Shown here piece by piece: positions 7,367-15,600 of a DNA stretch of 53,939 nt. This DNA is from Streptomyces sp. WM6386. Lineage in GTDB: Bacteria; Actinomycetota; Actinomycetes; Streptomycetales; Streptomycetaceae. Each line of letters starts with the position of its first letter. Position 1 is the stretch's first letter. A program made the position numbers and the translations under genes. The notes beneath the pieces are model-generated. The model was given only the letters and a program-made list of their open reading frames with translations, made no database searches and had not been told where the DNA came from. Location: assembly GCF_000972385.1 (NCBI RefSeq), contig NZ_JXTE01000063.1, positions 1 through 53,939 of the forward strand. The letters are read 5' to 3'.

Positions 7367-8866
7367 ATGGCGCAGTGGACCTCGGCGGTGGGAGCGGCGC
7401 AGCTCGCCCGGCTGCTCAACTCCCAGCAGGACCGTCCCGCGGGCCCCGGCACGCGACGCCCGCCCGCCTACCGGGCGCTCGCCGACGGGATCCGGCTGCT
7501 GGTGCTCGAGGGCCGTGTCCCGGTGGCCGCCCGGCTCCCCGCCGAACGCGAGCTGGCCCTGTCCCTGTCCGTCAGTCGTACGACGGTGGCGGCGGCGTAC
7601 GAGGCGTTGCGCGCCGAGGGGTTCCTGGAGTCGCGGCGCGGGGCCGGCAGCTGGACCGCCGTTCCGGCCGGCAACCCGCTGCCGGCGCGTGGCCTGGAGC
7701 CGCTGCCGCCCGAGGCGCTCGGCTCGATGATCGACCTGGGCTGTGCGGCGCTTCCCGCACCCGAGCCGTGGCTGACCCGTGCCGTCCAGGGCGCCCTGGA
7801 GGAGTTGCCGCCGTACGCCCACACCCATGGCGACTACCCGGCGGGGCTGCCCGCGCTGCGCTCGATGATCGCCGACCGGTACACCGCGCGCGGGATTCCG
7901 ACGATGCCTGAGCAGATCATGGTGACGACCGGGGCGATGGGCGCCATCGACGCGATCTGCCATCTTTTCGGGGGCCGCGGCGAGCGCATCGCCGTCGAGT
8001 CGCCGTCGTACGCCAACATCCTCCAGCTGATGCGTGAGGCCGGCGCGCGTCTCGTGCCCGTCGCGATGGCCGAGGGGCTGGCCGGCTGGGACATGGACCG
8101 CTGGCGGCAGGTGCTGCGGGACGCGGCGCCCCGGATCGCGTACGTCGTCGCCGACTTCCACAACCCGACCGGCGCCCTCGCCGACGACGACCAGCGGCGC
8201 CAACTGGTGGACGCGGCCCGGTCGGCGGGGACGGTGCTGGTCGCCGACGAGACGATGAGTGAACTGTGGCTGGACGAGGGGGTCGAGATGCCGCGGCCCG
8301 TATGCGGGTTCGATCCCGCCGGGTCCACGGTGATCACGGTCGGCTCGGCCAGCAAGGCCTTCTGGGCGGGCATGCGCATCGGATGGGTGCGCGCGGCCCC
8401 TGACATCATCCGCAGCCTGGTCGCGGCACGCGCGTACGCCGATCTGGGGACGCCCGTGGTCGAGCAGCTGGCCGTGAACTGGCTGTTCAGCACGGGGGGT
8501 TGGGCGCAGGCCGTGGACGTACGGCGTGGACAGGCACGGGAGAACCGGGACGCCCTGGTCGCGGCGGTGCGCCGGGAACTGCCGACGTGGGAGTTCGAGG
8601 TGCCCAGGGGTGGCCTGACGTTGTGGGTGCGCGCCGGGGGCTTGTCGGGGTCTCGGATTGCCGAGGTCGGCGAGCGGGTGGGAGTCCGGGTGCCGTCCGG
8701 GCCCCGGTTCGGGGTGGACGGCGCCTTCGAGGGGTATGTGCGGCTGCCGTTCACCGTGGGGGGAGCGGTGGCGGAGGAGGCTGCGGCGCGGTTGGCGATG
8801 GCGGCGAAGCTGGTGGAGAGCGGAGCGTCGGGCGGCGGGGAGGCGCCGCGCACTTTCGTGGCATGA
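7367..8866 (+). CDS. MocR-family transcriptional regulator (GntR HTH fused to aminotransferase-like domain)
   Basis: A 499-aa protein combining an N-terminal GntR-type winged helix (about 30-95: YRALADGIRLL, LPAERELALSLSVSRTTVAAAY) with a C-terminal fold-type I aminotransferase-like domain. The PLP lysine is visible in SASKAFW (about K330), and the preceding ADFHNPTGA and VADETM motifs are the usual cofactor-binding elements. MocR proteins sense PLP or amino-acid-like ligands and normally control a divergent neighbour, here the YczE-like membrane protein across a 99-bp gap. It is the equivalent of Bacillus YczR by context. ATG at 7367 is preceded by AAGGTGG. Confidence 0.92.
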   Translation: MAQWTSAVGAAQLARLLNSQQDRPAGPGTRRPPAYRALADGIRLLVLEGRVPVAARLPAERELALSLSVSRTTVAAAYEALRAEGFLESRRGAGSWTAVPAGNPLPARGLEPLPPEALGSMIDLGCAALPAPEPWLTRAVQGALEELPPYAHTHGDYPAGLPALRSMIADRYTARGIPTMPEQIMVTTGAMGAIDAICHLFGGRGERIAVESPSYANILQLMREAGARLVPVAMAEGLAGWDMDRWRQVLRDAAPRIAYVVADFHNPTGALADDDQRRQLVDAARSAGTVLVADETMSELWLDEGVEMPRPVCGFDPAGSTVITVGSASKAFWAGMRIGWVRAAPDIIRSLVAARAYADLGTPVVEQLAVNWLFSTGGWAQAVDVRRGQARENRDALVAAVRRELPTWEFEVPRGGLTLWVRAGGLSGSRIAEVGERVGVRVPSGPRFGVDGAFEGYVRLPFTVGGAVAEEAAARLAMAAKLVESGASGGGEAPRTFVA

Positions 8867-8884
8867 CGGCTGCTGCTCTCACCC

Positions 8885-8941
8885 AGGGGCGCGGGGCTGT
8901 ATCGATGTGCGGCTACCGCCGCGCGGGCGCGACCAGCCCCC
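8885..8941 (+). repeat. Dispersed intergenic repeat, copy 1 (terminator-like)
   Basis: This 57-bp stretch between convergent genes is nearly identical to the reverse complement of 16489-16545. Shared parts are AGGGGCGCGGGGCTGT, then about 4 variable bases, then ATGTGCGGCTACCGCCGCG. The ends GGGGCTG and CAGCCCC can pair as an outer 7-bp stem around a GCGG-CTA-CCGC inner stem. Similar short structured repeats are common at gene ends in Streptomyces; it probably terminates transcription. Confidence 0.7.
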
Positions 8942-8973
8942 ACGCACCCGCAGCCGCACGACTACGGCAACCC

Positions 8974-10530
8974 CTACGGCGCGTCGGCGACCACCGCTTC
9001 CACGGGCACCGCATCGGCCGGCGTCGTCCGCGGCGGCAGCAACGCCAGCACCGCCTGCCGGGCCGTGTCGCTCGTCGCCTCGTCGTGCGGGTCGGGTGTC
9101 GCCGGCACCTGAAGGCGATGGACGTGCCCCGTGCCCAGCCGGGCGTAACCACGGCCGGGCGGGACGTCGGCGGCCGGAGTCGTGCGCGGGGGAGCGCCCA
9201 GGACCGCGGCCAGCTGCTCCGGCGTCGCCGGGCCAAGGACGACACGCGCGCGTGTGTGCTGGCGTACCGCGTCGCTCAGCGCGTCCGCGCTGTCGAACTG
9301 GTCGGCCACGACCACGGTGACACCCGCCGCCCGGCCGTGCCGCAGGGGCACCTGGAGGAGGGACTGCGGGTCGCGATGGCCGTCGGCGGCGGCCAGGTGC
9401 GTGAACGCGCTCGGGCGGTCCAGGAGGATCCACAGCGGACGCTTCGTGTCGTCCGGTGGCTGGTGGCCCGCCTGGCGCGCCCGGTTCACGGCGATCAGGC
9501 GCCGCTCCGTCTCGGTGGCGGCCCACTCCAGGCTCGCCAGCGCCCCGGTCAGCCCGCACTCGACCGCCAGGACGCCGTCCCGGCCGGTGAGACAGGCGTA
9601 CTCACCGGTGCCGCCGCCCTCGACGATCACCACGTCGCCGTGGAGGAGCGCCTGGAGCGCGATGGAGCGCAGCAGGGTCGAGGTGCCGCTGCCCGGCTGG
9701 CCCATCACCAGCAGGTGCGGCTCGGTGGAACGGACGCCGGTGCGCCAGACGACCGGGGGTACGTCGCGCTGCTCCTCGCCGTAGGTGAGCGGAAGCGTGC
9801 GCTGGACCTCGGTGGGGTCGGTGAAGCCGAGGACCGTCTCGCCGGGGGACGTGACGAAACGCTGGGCGGCGATGTCGGTCGGCAGCGGCGGCAGGACAGT
9901 GACGGAGAGCTGGTTGCCCTCCTCGTCCCATGCGAAGCGGTACTCACGGCCGCGGCCCGACTTGGCGTGCAGCAACTGCTCGATCCGCGCGCGGGAGTCG
10001 GGCTCGCCGTCCGTGAAGTACGCGGGGTAGCGGATCACGAGCTGAGTGATCCGCCCCGTCTCGTCGAACTCGTACACCGGGAACGCCTTGTCCCACTCGC
10101 CACCGTGGGTGAAGAGGGGCTCCGGGTCCTCGGCGGTCGAGAAGTACGGCACCAGGGCCTCGTACAGAGACCGCAGGCGCTGTGTCTGCGACTCGTCGGG
10201 GCCCTCCGGGGCCGCTGGGGTGCGGTCCCGGCCCTGCCAGGCTGCCGCCGCCATCAGGGTGATGACGGCGAGCAGCGGACCGTACGGCACGAGCGCCACG
10301 ACCAGGACCACCGACGCCACCAGGAAAAGCAGCGGCCCGCGCTTGTCCTTGGGGGTGTCGGCCCACCTGCGCCGCCCGGCCGAAGCCAGCCGGCGCAGAC
10401 CGCGAGTGATCGTGATCAGCGGGTGGAGGACGTCGGTGGCGCTGTCGGCCGCCGTCCGGGCCAGCTCCCGGCTCCGGGCGATCTGCGCGCTGCCTGTGCT
10501 CAGGATGCGGGGGAGGGGGCGCCGGGCCAC
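8974..10530 (-). CDS. sffA: SffA-like SpoIIIE/FtsK-related protein with degenerate ATPase motifs
   Basis: A 518-aa membrane-anchored protein related to FtsK/SpoIIIE translocases. Two hydrophobic helices lie at about 64-100; the C-terminal half is RecA-like. In S. coelicolor SffA is targeted to sporulation septa by SmeA and the pair aids chromosome segregation and spore maturation. Here the P-loop reads GQPGSGTST (277-285), with Thr283 where the catalytic Lys belongs, and the Walker B strand reads LWILLDRP (D371-R372) rather than ending in an acidic pair. The C-terminal gamma (DNA-reading) domain of FtsK is not apparent. ATP-driven pumping is therefore doubtful. GTG start with GGAG, 40 nt after smeA, so one operon. 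Confidence 0.88.
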   Translation of the reverse strand: MARRPLPRILSTGSAQIARSRELARTAADSATDVLHPLITITRGLRRLASAGRRRWADTPKDKRGPLLFLVASVVLVVALVPYGPLLAVITLMAAAAWQGRDRTPAAPEGPDESQTQRLRSLYEALVPYFSTAEDPEPLFTHGGEWDKAFPVYEFDETGRITQLVIRYPAYFTDGEPDSRARIEQLLHAKSGRGREYRFAWDEEGNQLSVTVLPPLPTDIAAQRFVTSPGETVLGFTDPTEVQRTLPLTYGEEQRDVPPVVWRTGVRSTEPHLLVMGQPGSGTSTLLRSIALQALLHGDVVIVEGGGTGEYACLTGRDGVLAVECGLTGALASLEWAATETERRLIAVNRARQAGHQPPDDTKRPLWILLDRPSAFTHLAAADGHRDPQSLLQVPLRHGRAAGVTVVVADQFDSADALSDAVRQHTRARVVLGPATPEQLAAVLGAPPRTTPAADVPPGRGYARLGTGHVHRLQVPATPDPHDEATSDTARQAVLALLPPRTTPADAVPVEAVVADAP

Positions 10531-10570
10531 TGCTGTCTCCTGGTGGTGCGTACGGACGGGAGGAACGGCG

Positions 10571-10765
10571 TCAGAACTTGATGCCGCCGAGGAGGCTCGC
10601 GAGGCTCTCGCCGCCCGCCTTGATGCTGGGGGCGATGGCCGTGCTTGCCAGGTAGAAGCCGAACAGGGCGGCGACCAGGGCGTGCGACGCCTTGAGGCCG
10701 TCCTTGCGGAAGAAGATGAAGACGACGATGCCGAGCAGCACGACGCCCGAGATGGAGAAGATCAT
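10571..10765 (-). CDS. smeA: SmeA, small sporulation membrane protein
   Basis: A 64-aa protein with an N-terminal hydrophobic helix (about 2-19), a short basic segment (FRKDGLK) and a second hydrophobic segment (about 28-46). Size, topology and position directly upstream of an FtsK-like gene match S. coelicolor SmeA, which localises to sporulation septa and recruits SffA. AGGAG lies about 9 nt before the ATG. The preceding 100 bp are unusually AT-rich for this genome, consistent with a regulated developmental promoter. Confidence 0.88.
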   Translation of the reverse strand: MIFSISGVVLLGIVVFIFFRKDGLKASHALVAALFGFYLASTAIAPSIKAGGESLASLLGGIKF

Positions 10766-10827
10766 GTGAGTGCTCCTGGTTCAGGTGGGGACAGTCACCA
10801 TGAGTACTTCCAGGATCACAGGATGTA

Positions 10828-10857
10828 TCCATACGATAAAAGGTGCAACTGGGTGAA
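10828..10857 (-). promoter_or_regulatory. Candidate smeA-sffA promoter in an AT-rich island
   Basis: On the minus strand TTCACC (10852-10857) and TATGGA (10828-10833) are 18 bp apart within an AT-rich patch (about 10800-10870) that stands out against the surrounding GC-rich DNA. No WhiG-type promoter or clear WhiA GACAC box was found nearby. Confidence 0.4.
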
Positions 10858-11027
10858 TTTCTATTGATTTCACTCGGGCGGCGGGGTCGGCTTCGGCCGG
10901 ATGGGCAGGGGACTTGCGTCCGACCGGGTCAGTGGTGATCTTTACCTCCGGCACATCGGGTCATGTACGGCGCGAGCCAGTACCCTGGCGATTCACCTGA
11001 ACGGTTGTATGAGAGGCGGTCCGGCCG

Positions 11028-11420
11028 ATGACTGAAGCCCCCGACCCCGAGGTCGTGGAGCTGGCGACCAAGATCTTCGATCTGGCCCGCCGGGGTCAGA
11101 CCGAGGCGCTCGTGGCGTATGTCGACGCGGGTGTTCCGGCCAACCTCACCAACGACCGTGGCGACTCCCTCGTGATGCTCGCCGCCTATCACGGCCACGC
11201 CGACGCGGTCCGCGCGCTGCTCGCCCGGGGCGCCGAGGCCGACCGGATCAACGACCGAGGCCAGACCCCGCTCGCCGGGGCCGTCTTCAAGGGTGAGACG
11301 GACGTCATCAAGGCTCTTCTGGAGAGCGGTGCCGATCCGGCCGCGGGGACCCCGTCGGCGCTCGACACCGCTCGGATGTTCGCCAAGACGGAACTGCTCG
11401 ACTTGTTCGGCGCTCACTGA
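11028..11420 (+). CDS. Small ankyrin-repeat protein
   Basis: A 130-aa soluble protein made almost entirely of ankyrin repeats: VPANLTNDRGDSLVMLAAYH (about 43-62), AEADRINDRGQTPLAGAVFK and a third repeat around LLESGADPAAGTPSALDTA. Such short ankyrin proteins are widespread in Streptomyces and probably bind another protein; the partner is unknown. ATG at 11028 is preceded by GAGAGG at 11011-11016. It is divergent from smeA and separated by a 260-bp regulatory region. Confidence 0.88.
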   Translation: MTEAPDPEVVELATKIFDLARRGQTEALVAYVDAGVPANLTNDRGDSLVMLAAYHGHADAVRALLARGAEADRINDRGQTPLAGAVFKGETDVIKALLESGADPAAGTPSALDTARMFAKTELLDLFGAH

Positions 11421-11475
11421 TCCGGATGTTCTGACCAGTAAAAACACGGAAAACGGGGGAGGCGGTACAGGGCCG

Positions 11476-11487
11476 CCGAAATTTCGG
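11476..11487. repeat. 12-bp palindrome after the ankyrin gene
   Basis: CCGAAATTTCGG is perfectly symmetrical and flanked by GGCCG and CGCGGC, so it may form part of a terminator hairpin for the ankyrin gene or be a protein-binding site. Confidence 0.35.
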
Positions 11488-11512
11488 TCGCGGCAGATGT
11501 AAGTGCCGAGTC

Positions 11513-11528
11513 ATCATGACGTCGTGAT
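11513..11528. promoter_or_regulatory. Imperfect 16-bp palindrome, candidate operator
   Basis: ATCATGACGTCGTGAT is symmetrical in 14 of 16 positions around a GACGTC centre and lies about 90 bp upstream of the mini-ORF at 11616. A regulator cannot be named. Confidence 0.35.
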
Positions 11529-11615
11529 TCACGGACGCGATGGCTGGGCAGGTGATGCCGCACCGCGCGGGCCGTGACGCGGTCCGCATGGGCCACCGAC
11601 GAGAGGCAGAGGAAA

Positions 11616-11675
11616 ATGGTCTACAGCAAGCAGGAAACGGCGGGCGCCCCGACGTGTTGTCACGCGGCCAGGTAA
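11616..11675 (+). CDS. Candidate 19-aa small peptide / leader ORF with tandem Cys codons
   Basis: An ATG at 11616 is preceded by GAGAGG (11601-11606) at ideal spacing and opens a 19-codon frame translating as MVYSKQETAGAPTCCHAAR, ending in TAA. Two adjacent cysteine codons are both TGT, the rare cysteine codon in this GC-rich genome. The ORF ends 45 nt before the HEAT-repeat gene. It could be a regulatory leader peptide sensing charged tRNA-Cys or a small functional peptide. Support is the ribosome-binding site, codon oddity and location; nothing proves translation. Confidence 0.5.
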   Translation: MVYSKQETAGAPTCCHAAR

Positions 11676-11720
11676 AGCAAGATCCCGGTTGCGTCGACGC
11701 TTGATGTGAGGCTGTTTCCC

Positions 11721-13139
11721 ATGTTCGAACCGGTCATAGCGCCCAGCGGTACGCTGCTCGGCCTCCTCCAGAGGGGCCGCGGCGACGGCACACTGCACGC
11801 GCTCACCGCACCGCGCGCCGAGGCGCTGGCGGCTCTGAACCACTGCGTGCTGCGGGACCCCCGCCACGACTGGCAGGTGGAGAACCGCTCCCTTTACTAC
11901 GCACGCCTCTACCTCGATCTGAGCGGCGAACTGGACGAGATCGAGGCCCATCTCTTCGACGTCGAGGACCACTTCGACGACGACGAGTGCCGTACGGGGC
12001 TCGCCCTGGCGGTCCTCGGGCACCTCGCCTCCTACGGCAGGCGGGACGCGCTCGAACTGCTGCGCGGGTACGCCGCCTCGGGCTCCAACTGGGCCTGGGC
12101 CCTGGACGAGCTCGCCCTCAGGGACGACGACGCCGGACTGCGCGCCCTGGCCGCCCCCGTGCTGGCCCGCTTCGGCACCGACGCCGAGGGTGAGGCCGAG
12201 CTGGCCGCCACCGTGCGCGATGCCTTCGAACCACGGCCGTGGCGGCTGTGGGCCGAGGATCCGCGCGAATCCATCGCCACACGCGTGCGTGCCGCGCAGG
12301 AGGCCGGCTGTTTCGACCGCTGGCAACGCCAGATGCGACCTACCGGGCCCCGTCCGGGGTGGAGCGTGCAGGCGGTCTTCGAATGGGCCGAGCAGGGCCT
12401 CGAACGCGGCGTCGCGCGCCATGTGCCCGCAGCCCGCTGCCTCATGGCCGTCGCCGGGCCCGAGGGCCGGGCCGAGATCGTCGCCGCCGCCAAGGACGGC
12501 ACCGAGGGGGCCCGCTGCACCGCGCTGCGCTACCTGGCCGACGGCAATGATCCGGACGCCCTCGATCTGATCGAGGCGGCCGTGGTCACCGGCCCGGCGC
12601 CGATCGTGGAGGCCGCCGTCGACGCCTTCGAACGTATGTGCAGTGTCGCCGCCGTCGACCGGGCCCGCGGCTGGGTCCACCGGCCCGATCCGCTGGGCGC
12701 CGCCGCCGGACGCATGCTCGCCTGCCGCGGCGGCATGCAGGACACGGACCTGGTTCTCGCGGCCCTGCGTGAGGCCGTACGAGGCGAAGGGCCGGACGCA
12801 CCGACCCTGTGGACCCTCGTCGACGGCACCGGACGGCTCGGCATCGCCTGCGCCGCACCCGTGCTCCGCCACATCTACCGGGAGACGGCCTCCTCCCATC
12901 TGCGCGGCCGGGCCGCCCGGGCCCTCGCCGCCACCGACCCCTCCTACCCCACCGGCTTCGCCGTCGAGTGCCTCTGGGACTGTGAGGAGACCACCCGCGA
13001 GATCGCCGCCCGGCACGCCGAGACCGGTGACGCCCGGGTCGTCGAACAGCTCCGCCGCCTCGCCGCCGATCCGGCCGAGGAAGCAGAGGTCCAGACAGCC
13101 GTACGCAGCCGGATCGGACCGGACGCCACCATGATGTGA
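11721..13139 (+). CDS. HEAT-repeat-type helical protein of unknown function
   Basis: A 472-aa soluble protein starting MFEPVIAPSGTLLGLLQRG. Most of its length is amphipathic alpha-helical repeats rich in Leu, Ala and Arg that resemble HEAT/PBS-lyase repeats (for example AIAAFADLG-like pairs and GRAEIVAAAKDGTEGARCTALRYL-type units). No catalytic motif, signal peptide or membrane segment is visible. It probably acts as a protein-interaction scaffold. The ATG at 11721 is preferred over an in-frame GTG at 11706 because the family start appears to be MFEP. It stands alone except for the mini-ORF 45 nt upstream. Confidence 0.8.
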   Translation: MFEPVIAPSGTLLGLLQRGRGDGTLHALTAPRAEALAALNHCVLRDPRHDWQVENRSLYYARLYLDLSGELDEIEAHLFDVEDHFDDDECRTGLALAVLGHLASYGRRDALELLRGYAASGSNWAWALDELALRDDDAGLRALAAPVLARFGTDAEGEAELAATVRDAFEPRPWRLWAEDPRESIATRVRAAQEAGCFDRWQRQMRPTGPRPGWSVQAVFEWAEQGLERGVARHVPAARCLMAVAGPEGRAEIVAAAKDGTEGARCTALRYLADGNDPDALDLIEAAVVTGPAPIVEAAVDAFERMCSVAAVDRARGWVHRPDPLGAAAGRMLACRGGMQDTDLVLAALREAVRGEGPDAPTLWTLVDGTGRLGIACAAPVLRHIYRETASSHLRGRAARALAATDPSYPTGFAVECLWDCEETTREIAARHAETGDARVVEQLRRLAADPAEEAEVQTAVRSRIGPDATMM

Positions 13140-13220
13140 AGGTCTGCCCTCAGGGTGAACTCGGGGTGGCCCGCGGGTCAGGCGCGCATGGACACGGCCT
13201 GACCTGCACGGGGGTGCGAG

Positions 13221-13241
13221 GGAACGCTCATGGGACGTTCC
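13221..13241. promoter_or_regulatory. Inverted repeat upstream of the glycosyltransferase operon
   Basis: GGAACG (13221-13226) and CGTTCC (13236-13241) form an inverted repeat with 9 bp between arms, 20 bp upstream of the -35 element at 13261. Position fits an operator, but no regulator is known. Confidence 0.35.
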
Positions 13242-13260
13242 TCGTCCGGAAAGATCGACG

Positions 13261-13290
13261 TTGACGCGAGCACGTCCAGCACGGCGACAA
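13261..13290 (+). promoter_or_regulatory. Promoter placing the transcript start at the glycosyltransferase ATG (leaderless)
   Basis: TTGACG at 13261-13266 and a poor -10 (CGACAA, 13285-13290) 18 bp downstream would start transcription at about 13297-13298, the first base of the ATG. No ribosome-binding site precedes that ATG, which fits a leaderless mRNA. Confidence 0.45.
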
Positions 13291-13297
13291 CACCCTT

Positions 13298-14431
13298 ATG
13301 CGTGTCGTCATCGTGACCGAATCCTTTCCCCCCGATGTGAACGGCGTGGCCCACTGCGCGCTCCAGACCGCCCGGCACCTCGTAGATCGCGGTCACTCTC
13401 CGCTCGTCGTCGCACCGGCCACCGCGGCCGGTAGCGGGCCCGGCGTGGACACCCTCGCGCCCTGCCCCGTCGTCCGTGTCCCCTCCCTCCCCCTCCCCGG
13501 CTACCCCCAGGTACGCGTCGCCCTCCCCAGCCGACGCGTCGCCGCGGCCCTCGCCGAGCACCGCGCCGACATCGTCCACCTGGCCAGTCCCTTCGTCCTC
13601 GGCGTCCGCGGCATGGCAGCCGCCGCCCGGCTCGGCATCCCCGCCGTGGCCGTCTACCAGACCGACCTCGCCGGATACGCCCGTACCTATGTGCACGCGG
13701 GCGAGGCGGCCGCCTGGCGCCGCATCCGCTCCGTCCATGCCGCCGCGAACCTCACCCTCGCCCCGTCCAGCGCAGCCCTGCATGACCTGGAGACCCACGG
13801 CGTCCCCCGGGTGAGGCTGTGGCCGCGCGGCGTGGACACCGTCCGTTTCCGCCCCGAGCACCGGGACGAGGCGCTGCGCCGCGAACTCGCCCCGAACGGT
13901 GAGCTGATCGTCGGCTACGTCGGGCGGCTCGCCCCCGAGAAGCAGGTCGAACTGCTTGCCGGCGTGTGTGGCCTGGAGGGCGTGCGGGTCGTGGTCGTGG
14001 GCGACGGGCCGAGTCGGCCCGGGTTGGCGCAGGCGCTCCCGGGCGCGGTCTTCCTCGGCCGTCGGACCGGCGACGAACTCGCCCGGATCTTCGCCTCGTT
14101 CGACGTCTTCGCGCACACCGGTCCCTTCGAGACCTTCTGCCAGACCGTGCAGGAGGCCATGGCCAGCGGGGTACCCGTGGTCGCGCCCGCCGCCGGCGGT
14201 CCGCTGGACCTGGTCGCCCACGGGCGCACCGGCCTGCTGGTCCCGCCGCGCGACGCGGCCGCCGTACGAGACGCGGTGTGGGCCCTGGCCGCCGACCCCG
14301 GGCTGCGGTCCGCGTACGGCACTGCCGCGCGCGCCATGGTCGAGGGACGCACCTGGGCGGCCGTCGGCGATCAGCTGATCGGCCACTACACGAGCGTGCT
14401 CGCCACCCGGCGGACGGCGGTGGCGGCATGA
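13298..14431 (+). CDS. GT4 family glycosyltransferase (mannosyltransferase-like)
   Basis: A 377-aa GT-B glycosyltransferase of the GT4 (group 1) family. The N-terminal domain opens with VVIVTESFPPDVNGVAHCA, the usual acceptor-side glycine-rich loop. The C-terminal donor domain has VGYVGRLAPEKQVELLAGV (about 205-223) and the EX7E motif in FETFCQTVQEAMASGVP (about 272-288). Closest functional relatives by motif are GDP-mannose-dependent alpha-mannosyltransferases of phosphatidylinositol mannoside or glycolipid synthesis; donor and acceptor are not proven. It overlaps the next gene by 4 nt (ATGA) and is the first gene of a three-gene operon. Confidence 0.9.
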   Translation: MRVVIVTESFPPDVNGVAHCALQTARHLVDRGHSPLVVAPATAAGSGPGVDTLAPCPVVRVPSLPLPGYPQVRVALPSRRVAAALAEHRADIVHLASPFVLGVRGMAAAARLGIPAVAVYQTDLAGYARTYVHAGEAAAWRRIRSVHAAANLTLAPSSAALHDLETHGVPRVRLWPRGVDTVRFRPEHRDEALRRELAPNGELIVGYVGRLAPEKQVELLAGVCGLEGVRVVVVGDGPSRPGLAQALPGAVFLGRRTGDELARIFASFDVFAHTGPFETFCQTVQEAMASGVPVVAPAAGGPLDLVAHGRTGLLVPPRDAAAVRDAVWALAADPGLRSAYGTAARAMVEGRTWAAVGDQLIGHYTSVLATRRTAVAA

Positions 14432-15600
14432 GTGTGTCGCGTATCGACAGCGGCGCCGGTGTTGCCGCGTTGCGGATCGTCCGCCTCGCCAACTTCGTCG
14501 CGCCCGCCTCGGGAGGCCTGCGCACCGCGCTGCGCGAGCTGGGCAAGGGATACCGGGCGGCCGGACACGAGTCCGTGCTCGTCGTGCCGGGAGAGCGGGT
14601 CAGTGACGTCGAGACGGAACAGGGACGCGTGATCACCCTGCCCGGCCCGCTGCTGCCCGGCACCGGCGGCTACCGCGTGCTCGCCGACAAGCGGCGGGTG
14701 GCCCGGCTGCTGGAGGAACTGGCCCCCGACCGACTGGAGGTCTCCGACCGTACGACGCTCAGGTGGACCGGCAGGTGGGCGCGGCGGGCCCGGATACCCG
14801 CCGTGATGGTCTCCCACGAGACGGCCGACGGTGTCCTGCGCACCTGGGGTGTCCCGGAGGGCGCGGCCAGGCGAGCAGCGGACGCCCTGAACGTCCGCAC
14901 GGCACACTCGTACGCGCGCGTGGTGTGCACCACCGAGTTCGCCGAGCGGGAGTTCGTGCGCATCGGGGCGCGCAATGTCGTACGGGCGCCACTGGGCGTC
15001 GATCTGGTGGAGCGGCACCCCGCGCTGCGCGACCCGGGGGTGCGTTCCCGGTACGCGCGCGTGGACGAGACGCTGCTCGTGACGTGCACCCGGCTCTCCG
15101 TGGAGAAGCGGCCCGGCACGGCGCTGGACGCCCTGGAGGCGCTCGTACGGCGTGGGCGGCGGGCGGTGCTGGTGGTGGCCGGGGACGGTCCGCTGCGGGC
15201 GCGGCTGGAACAGCGGGCGCGCGGGCTGCCGGTCGTCTTCCTCGGGCATGTCTCCGACCGCGGGCTGCTCGGGGCGCTCCAGGCCTCCGCCGACGTGTGC
15301 CTGGCGCCCGGACCGGCCGAGACCTTCGGGCTCGCCGCGCTGGAGGCGATGGCGTGCGGGACACCGGTCGTGGCGAGCGCGTCATCGGCGCTGCCCGAGG
15401 TGATCGGTTCCTCGGGGGCCGTCGCGGCGGACCACGGGGGTGCCTTCGCGGACGCCGTGGAGATGCTCCTGGAGCGGCCCTCGGCCGCGCGCCGGGAAGC
15501 CGCACGCACGCGTGCGGAGTGCTTCGGGTGGCGTACGGCGGTGGCGGCGTTCCTCGCCGCGCACGACGCGCCGGTCACGGTGCCCGGGGGCGTCCGATGA
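14428..15600 (+). CDS. GT4 family glycosyltransferase, second gene of operon
   Basis: A 390-aa GT-B protein, distinct from its neighbour but of the same GT4 family. It begins with IVRLANFVAPASGGLRTALRELG, has CTRLSVEKRPGTALDALEAL at the start of the donor domain (about 218-237), and the EX7E motif in ETFGLAALEAMACGTPVV (about 293-310). The ATG overlaps the previous stop (ATGA), so translation is coupled. Two consecutive GT4 enzymes suggest sequential addition of two sugars to one acceptor, probably a lipid or wall precursor. Confidence 0.9.
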   Translation: MSVSRIDSGAGVAALRIVRLANFVAPASGGLRTALRELGKGYRAAGHESVLVVPGERVSDVETEQGRVITLPGPLLPGTGGYRVLADKRRVARLLEELAPDRLEVSDRTTLRWTGRWARRARIPAVMVSHETADGVLRTWGVPEGAARRAADALNVRTAHSYARVVCTTEFAEREFVRIGARNVVRAPLGVDLVERHPALRDPGVRSRYARVDETLLVTCTRLSVEKRPGTALDALEALVRRGRRAVLVVAGDGPLRARLEQRARGLPVVFLGHVSDRGLLGALQASADVCLAPGPAETFGLAALEAMACGTPVVASASSALPEVIGSSGAVAADHGGAFADAVEMLLERPSAARREAARTRAECFGWRTAVAAFLAAHDAPVTVPGGVR

